A DNA stretch of 16,955 nucleotides from an uncultured cyanobacterium (GTDB lineage Bacteria > Cyanobacteriota > Cyanobacteriia > PCC-6307 > Cyanobiaceae). The notes under the pieces are model-generated. The model searched no databases, was not told where the DNA came from, and saw only the letters and a list, made by a program, of their open reading frames with translations. How positions within the stretch are numbered: the first letter of the stretch is position 1; every line of letters starts with the position of its first letter. The stretch lies in contig CAIXOZ010000068.1 in NCBI GenBank assembly GCA_903921295.1, positions 1 to 16,955 on the forward strand, in the 5' to 3' direction. Both the position numbers and the translations under genes were made by a program. This document shows positions 13,642 through 16,955 of this stretch, one piece after another.

Positions 13642-13923
13642 GTGACCAGCAGCCCGGATCCATTCACACCAACAGACGACGACGAGCCGCTCGCGATCCG
13701 CTCGCCGCTGGAGGGCCACAGCAGCTACCGCGGCCAGGACTGGCGACCGGAACGTCTGCTGCTGCATCAGAACCTGGAAAGCTTTGCCGAACGGGTCGGT
13801 CTGATCGTGGCGATGCAGGGCAGCGGCAAGATCAGCCAGGACCGCGCCTTCGCGGCGATCAGGAGACTCTGGAAAGACCTTCGCAACAGCCGCGATGCGA
13901 TCCAGAACGCTGAACAGCCATGA
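13642..13923 (+). CDS. Small conserved cyanobacterial protein, DUF7219-like
   Basis: About 93 residues, soluble. After a variable acidic N-terminus (TPTDDDEP) comes SSYRGQDWRPERLLLHQNLESFAERVGLIVAMQGSGKISQDRAFAAIRRLWKDLR-type sequence: Tyr-Arg-Gly, then an N-L-x-x-F-A-x-R-V helix, a GGK/GSGK-IS turn and a basic I-x-x-L-W-K-x-L helix. This resembles a small cyanobacterial family I associate with DUF7219; no function is known. GSGK here is not a Walker A motif because no hydrophobic strand and Ser/Thr pair surround it. GTG 13642 is the likely start; the frame is open upstream to 13477, but that stretch is Pro/Ser-rich. The stop abuts a terminator shared with the convergent gene. Confidence 0.7.
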   Translation: MTSSPDPFTPTDDDEPLAIRSPLEGHSSYRGQDWRPERLLLHQNLESFAERVGLIVAMQGSGKISQDRAFAAIRRLWKDLRNSRDAIQNAEQP

Positions 13924-13927
13924 AAAA

Positions 13928-13945
13928 GCGGGGGTCTCCCCCCGC
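13928..13945 (-). terminator. Intrinsic terminator for the GMC oxidoreductase gene (and boundary of the DUF7219-like gene)
   Basis: A 7-bp GC stem, GCGGGGG (13928-13934) with CCCCCGC (13939-13945), is flanked at 13923-13927 by AAAAA. Read on the minus strand this is a stem followed by TTTTT, a classical Rho-independent terminator for transcription coming from 14097. It begins immediately after the + gene stop. Confidence 0.75.
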
Positions 13946-13995
13946 CTGGCCTCTCCCTTGCCCAACCCATTGCAGGTTGCCCAGGCATTGTGCGG

Positions 13996-14015
13996 CTGAA
14001 GCGGCATCGCTTCGG
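13996..14015. other. Small hairpin in the GMC gene 3' untranslated region
   Basis: GAAGCG (13998-14003) pairs with CGCTTC (14008-14013) around the tetraloop GCAT, extendable by a G-T and a C-G pair. It lies between the GMC stop and its intrinsic terminator. The role is unknown. Confidence 0.35.
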
Positions 14016-14096
14016 TGACCGATCACACCGGACACGGCAGCCTGTGAGCGAATGCGAACGTCGCCGGCCCCTGACGCAGTCGTCCCAGCCAGTGGT

Positions 14097-15800
14097 TCAG
14101 CGGCCAGGCGGAACCGAACCACCCTCCTGCAGCGCAAGGCTGCCCTGCCGCCCACGGGCCGCCGCCGCCTCACAGGCCCGCCAGGTGAGTGCCATGTGGG
14201 TGAGCGTCGGGCTCTGCCAGCCAGAGGTGGGCCAGCAGGCGCCATCGGTGACCAGGAGATTGGGCACGCGCCAGCACTGATTCCAGGAATTGAGCACACC
14301 GTCGGATTCGCGGGCCGCCATCCGGGCACCGCCAAGCTCATGGATGTAGTAGCCGGGAGGAGCCGCTGCAGCAGCCAGGGCCGGACTACGCCGCAGGATC
14401 GGTTCGACCACCGGCATCACGAACAGATCGGGCAAGGGTGCGATCGCGCCACCGGCGGCATCCACCACCGCCTCCATCCGCGCCTGCATGTGGGCCACCA
14501 GCTGTTCTTCGTTCTCACCCCAGCGGCAATCGATGTGGGGAGTGGGCAGACCCCAGGCATCCACCCGGCTGGCGTCGAGGCTGATGCGGTTGCAGGCGCG
14601 AGGCAGCACTTCGCCATGACCGATCAGGAAGCCGGTGACGGACTCCGGCCGACGTTTCAACAACCGCGGGGGCTCAAAGCGCTCGATCGCACCCCAGAGT
14701 CCGTACCCACGCAGAAAGGGAAGCGTGGCATCGGCGCCGAGATTGACCGTGTTGGGGATGAAGAAGCTGCCGGCTCCGGACAGCTCCTGCGGCGATGGAC
14801 CGGACGCAGGGGCCGGCAGCGAAAAGAAGCGGGCGCTGGAGATGTGATCCATCAGGTAGTGCCCCAGGGTTGCGGAGGGATCCACCAGGCCGCCCGGGCG
14901 CCAGGCCTCACTCGACTGGAGCAACAGGCGCACACTTTCGATCGTTGAGGCGCAGAGCACCACCAACGGTGCTGCCACCCGATGCCGTGACCCCTGCTGA
15001 CGGTCGATGAAGACGACAGCCTCGGCGCGAGAACCCCTGGCATCGAGCTCGATATGGCTCACCACCGCATCGGAACGCAGCAGCACCCGGCCGGTCGCCA
15101 GGGCCTCCCCAAGGGCACGTCCCTGGGAGGTTGAGGCCGGCCAACCTGCACCGGCCTGGGGCAGGGCGAAACCGCGGGAATGGATCAGGGGCAGATCGAG
15201 GCTCTCGGCCAGAGACTGCTGAAGCTTCTGTTCCGGCGTGGTGAACGGCAGCGGCTGACGGTAGAGACCATCAGGGAGCTGGGGCAACCCATCGCAGTGC
15301 CCATGCACGCCAAGACAATGCTCCAGTCGGTCGTAGTAGGGGCTGAGATCGGCACTGGTGATCGGCCAGCAGGGCCCGAAGCCATCGCGGAGGGCCGCCT
15401 GGAATTCAAAATCCGACAGCCGCAGGGTGATCCCCCCCCAGGTGAGGCTCTTGCCACCGACCTGACGGCCCCGGGTCCAGAGGAACGGACGATCGGCGGG
15501 CGTGCTGTAGGGGTTGTCCCGTTCATCGACGAACAGATCCGGATTCTGCTTCCAGTAGCCCGGATGGTTGGCCTGACGGGCCTGGTGGCCGCTGCTGAGG
15601 TTGACCAGACGACGGAGGCTGTTGATGGGCTCCCCGCGGTAGACCTGGCGATGACTCAGCTCAGGCCCGGCCTCAAGCACCAGCACGTTCAGTCCTGCCC
15701 TGGCGAACACCAGGGCCGCCACGCCGCCACTGGCTCCGGAACCGACGACCACCGCATCCCAGGGACCGGCCAGGGAGGCGACAGAGGAGGGGGGGACCAC
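14097..15800 (-). CDS. GMC-family FAD-dependent oxidoreductase
   Basis: This 567-residue protein has the glucose-methanol-choline oxidoreductase layout. The N-terminal FAD-binding turn is AVVVGSGASGGVAALVFARAG (GxGxxG at about 20-25), with VLVLEAGPE supplying the acidic residue. GRQVGGKSLTWGGITLRL matches the GMC block after the Rossmann fold, and LVVLCASTIESVRLLL is the second signature. The C-terminal part, YYIHELGGARMA then NLLVTDGACWPTSGWQSPTLTHMALTWRA, carries the active-site His region. It probably oxidises a sugar or alcohol; the substrate and electron acceptor are unknown. The frame opens at GTG 15860, but GTG 15800 has GGAG 7 bases upstream and fits the family N-terminus better. No twin-arginine signal is seen. 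An intrinsic terminator follows 150 bases downstream. Confidence 0.9.
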   Translation of the reverse strand: MVPPSSVASLAGPWDAVVVGSGASGGVAALVFARAGLNVLVLEAGPELSHRQVYRGEPINSLRRLVNLSSGHQARQANHPGYWKQNPDLFVDERDNPYSTPADRPFLWTRGRQVGGKSLTWGGITLRLSDFEFQAALRDGFGPCWPITSADLSPYYDRLEHCLGVHGHCDGLPQLPDGLYRQPLPFTTPEQKLQQSLAESLDLPLIHSRGFALPQAGAGWPASTSQGRALGEALATGRVLLRSDAVVSHIELDARGSRAEAVVFIDRQQGSRHRVAAPLVVLCASTIESVRLLLQSSEAWRPGGLVDPSATLGHYLMDHISSARFFSLPAPASGPSPQELSGAGSFFIPNTVNLGADATLPFLRGYGLWGAIERFEPPRLLKRRPESVTGFLIGHGEVLPRACNRISLDASRVDAWGLPTPHIDCRWGENEEQLVAHMQARMEAVVDAAGGAIAPLPDLFVMPVVEPILRRSPALAAAAAPPGYYIHELGGARMAARESDGVLNSWNQCWRVPNLLVTDGACWPTSGWQSPTLTHMALTWRACEAAAARGRQGSLALQEGGSVPPGR

Positions 15801-15900
15801 AGCAGGGCTCCGTTGCAGGGTGGACGCTAGCCCCGAGCCTCGCCTGAGGCGGCAGCACACCAGGGCGGGACTGTGGGTTCTCGGGTGGTCGATCCCGGAG

Positions 15901-15939
15901 CAACAAAAAACCCTCGGTGAAACACCGAGGGTTCTGTTG
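15901..15939 (-). terminator. Intrinsic terminator of the initiator tRNA gene
   Basis: An 11-bp perfect stem (arms 15909-15919 and 15923-15933) closes an AAA loop, with an outer CAACA/TGTTG pairing (15901-15905 and 15935-15939). The + strand carries AAAAAA before the core stem, so on the minus strand the hairpin is followed by TTTTTT. It lies 21 bases after the tRNA 3' end, a classical Rho-independent terminator. Confidence 0.85.
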
Positions 15940-15959
15940 ACCCCTGAGGGGGCTGGCGT

Positions 15960-16036
<77 letters not shown>

Positions 16037-16126
16037 TCGACCCCTGAATCTTACAACACAACGCCGGGCGGGACTGGGGGAGGGTCCGCTGGGGAGGATG
16101 GACGGAGCACCACGGCCACCCGCTCG

Positions 16127-16955
16127 ATGCCCTTTCCGCTCAGCCGCTACCTCCGTTACGTCCGCTTTCCGCTGCTCTGCTGTCTGGTGGGGCTGACGAT
16201 CGTCACGATCACCAGCGGCTGGCTCGCCACCTGGGTGACGCTGGTGCTGCTCGCACTTGAAATCAGCCTCTCCTTCGACAACGCCGTCGTCAATGCCAGG
16301 GTGCTGGAACGCCTCACCCCAGGTCAGCAGAACTTCTTTCTCACCTGGGGCCTGGTGATTCCGGTCTTCGGGGTGCGCTTCCTCGGACCGCTGGTGCTGG
16401 TGGCCCTGAGCGGCGGCGTCAGCCTGGCTGCGGCCTTTGATGCGGCTGTCAATGATCCGACCACTTACCACGCCCTGCTCAGCAAGGCCGAGCCGCGGAT
16501 CCTGGCCTTCGGCGGCATGTTCCTGTTGATGGTGTTCCTGCGGTATTTCATCGACGACGCCAAGACCATCCACTGGGTGAACCGGATCGAGCGTCGCCTC
16601 AGTCAGATCGGCCGGGTCGATTCGATCGCCGTCGCCCTGGCGCTGGTGGTGCTGTTGGTGATCACCATCCTGCTGCCGGAGGTGCACCGCGCTGAGGTGC
16701 TGTTCGCCGGTGTGGTGGGACTGGTACTGCAGATCCTCTGCACCTCTCTGGCGGACTTCTTCGGCGGCGAGGAGGTTGCCGTCGGACGGATGGCCGCCAA
16801 CGGTGGGCTGGCCAGCCTGATCTATCTGGAACTGCTGGATGCCTCCTTCAGCCTCGATGGCACGATCGGCGCCTTCGCGATCACAACACAGCTGCCCCTG
16901 ATCCTCACCGGCCTCGGCCTCGGAGCCCTGTTCATCCGCTCCCTGACCGTGATGC
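16127..16955 (+). CDS. DUF475/TerC-like integral membrane protein, N-terminal part
   Basis: The first 276 codons of a multi-spanning membrane protein; the gene continues beyond the window. Several hydrophobic helices are visible, beginning with LLCCLVGLTIVTITSGWLATWVTLVLLALEI-type sequence. Two acidic membrane motifs are characteristic: EISLSFDNAVVNARVL near residues 46-61 and ELLDASFSLDGTIGAF at about 238-253. This SFDNAVV/FSLDG pair is the mark of DUF475 proteins, relatives of the TerC family linked to metal ion export and tellurite resistance. The cargo is unproven; manganese or another divalent cation is a guess from TerC relatives. ATG 16127 is the first start consistent with the frame; its Shine-Dalgarno is weak. 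It is divergent from the tRNA gene. Confidence 0.88.
   Translation, partial: MPFPLSRYLRYVRFPLLCCLVGLTIVTITSGWLATWVTLVLLALEISLSFDNAVVNARVLERLTPGQQNFFLTWGLVIPVFGVRFLGPLVLVALSGGVSLAAAFDAAVNDPTTYHALLSKAEPRILAFGGMFLLMVFLRYFIDDAKTIHWVNRIERRLSQIGRVDSIAVALALVVLLVITILLPEVHRAEVLFAGVVGLVLQILCTSLADFFGGEEVAVGRMAANGGLASLIYLELLDASFSLDGTIGAFAITTQLPLILTGLGLGALFIRSLTVM

Noticed and set aside
13821..13832. GSGK in the DUF7219-like protein as a nucleotide-binding loop
   Set aside because: The surrounding residues do not form a Walker A motif and the protein is too small for a P-loop fold.
14052..14948. 298-codon + strand open frame
   Set aside because: Antisense to the GMC oxidoreductase; composition is typical of a high-GC shadow frame.

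Overview
This is cyanobacterial DNA. The first 28 codons are the C-terminus of photosystem II D1 (PsbA). Cyanobacterium-typical small families follow: a cyAbrB regulator, a DUF2811 protein, a Nif11-like protein and a small protein resembling DUF7219. GC is high (I estimate about two thirds) and the genes are densely packed, which fits the Synechococcus/Cyanobium picocyanobacterial lineage. The species cannot be named from this window. No transposase, phage gene, integrase or CRISPR array was seen.

Layout. (1) 1-2450: psbA end with hairpins behind it, then csaB (polysaccharide pyruvyl transferase) and a quinone-oxidoreductase-like dehydrogenase, both on +. (2) 2434-4370: a DUF2811 gene on -, a 586-base gap, a membrane GAP/SfLAP-family gene on - and a divergent Nif11-like gene. 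(3) 4394-6133: an unrecognised 255-residue protein on - and a divergent PfkB-family sugar kinase. (4) 6158-8305: three tightly packed - genes, in transcription order a UmuD-like protein, an FAD oxidoreductase and a short SepF-core protein, with a LexA-box-like dyad just upstream. (5) 8501-10100: cyAbrB and a CDF zinc-type exporter on -. (6) 10219-13258: a Pho-box-like repeat, then pstC-pstA-pstB (phosphate importer) closed by a strong hairpin; pstS is not in the window. (7) 13642-15939: a DUF7219-like gene on + converging on a GMC oxidoreductase on -. (8) Initiator tRNA-Met on - with its terminator, and the start of a DUF475/TerC-like membrane gene running off the right edge.

The most interesting region is 6158-8305. 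The UmuD-like protein keeps the UmuD fold and the Ala-Gly cleavage site, but the catalytic Ser is Ala and the catalytic Lys is Arg, so it should be unable to self-cleave. No umuC lies beside it. It is followed, apparently in one transcript, by a flavoprotein and a SepF core that lacks the usual N-terminal membrane anchor. Together with the LexA-like site, this suggests a damage-inducible operon that could touch cell division. That functional link is inference and has not been shown.
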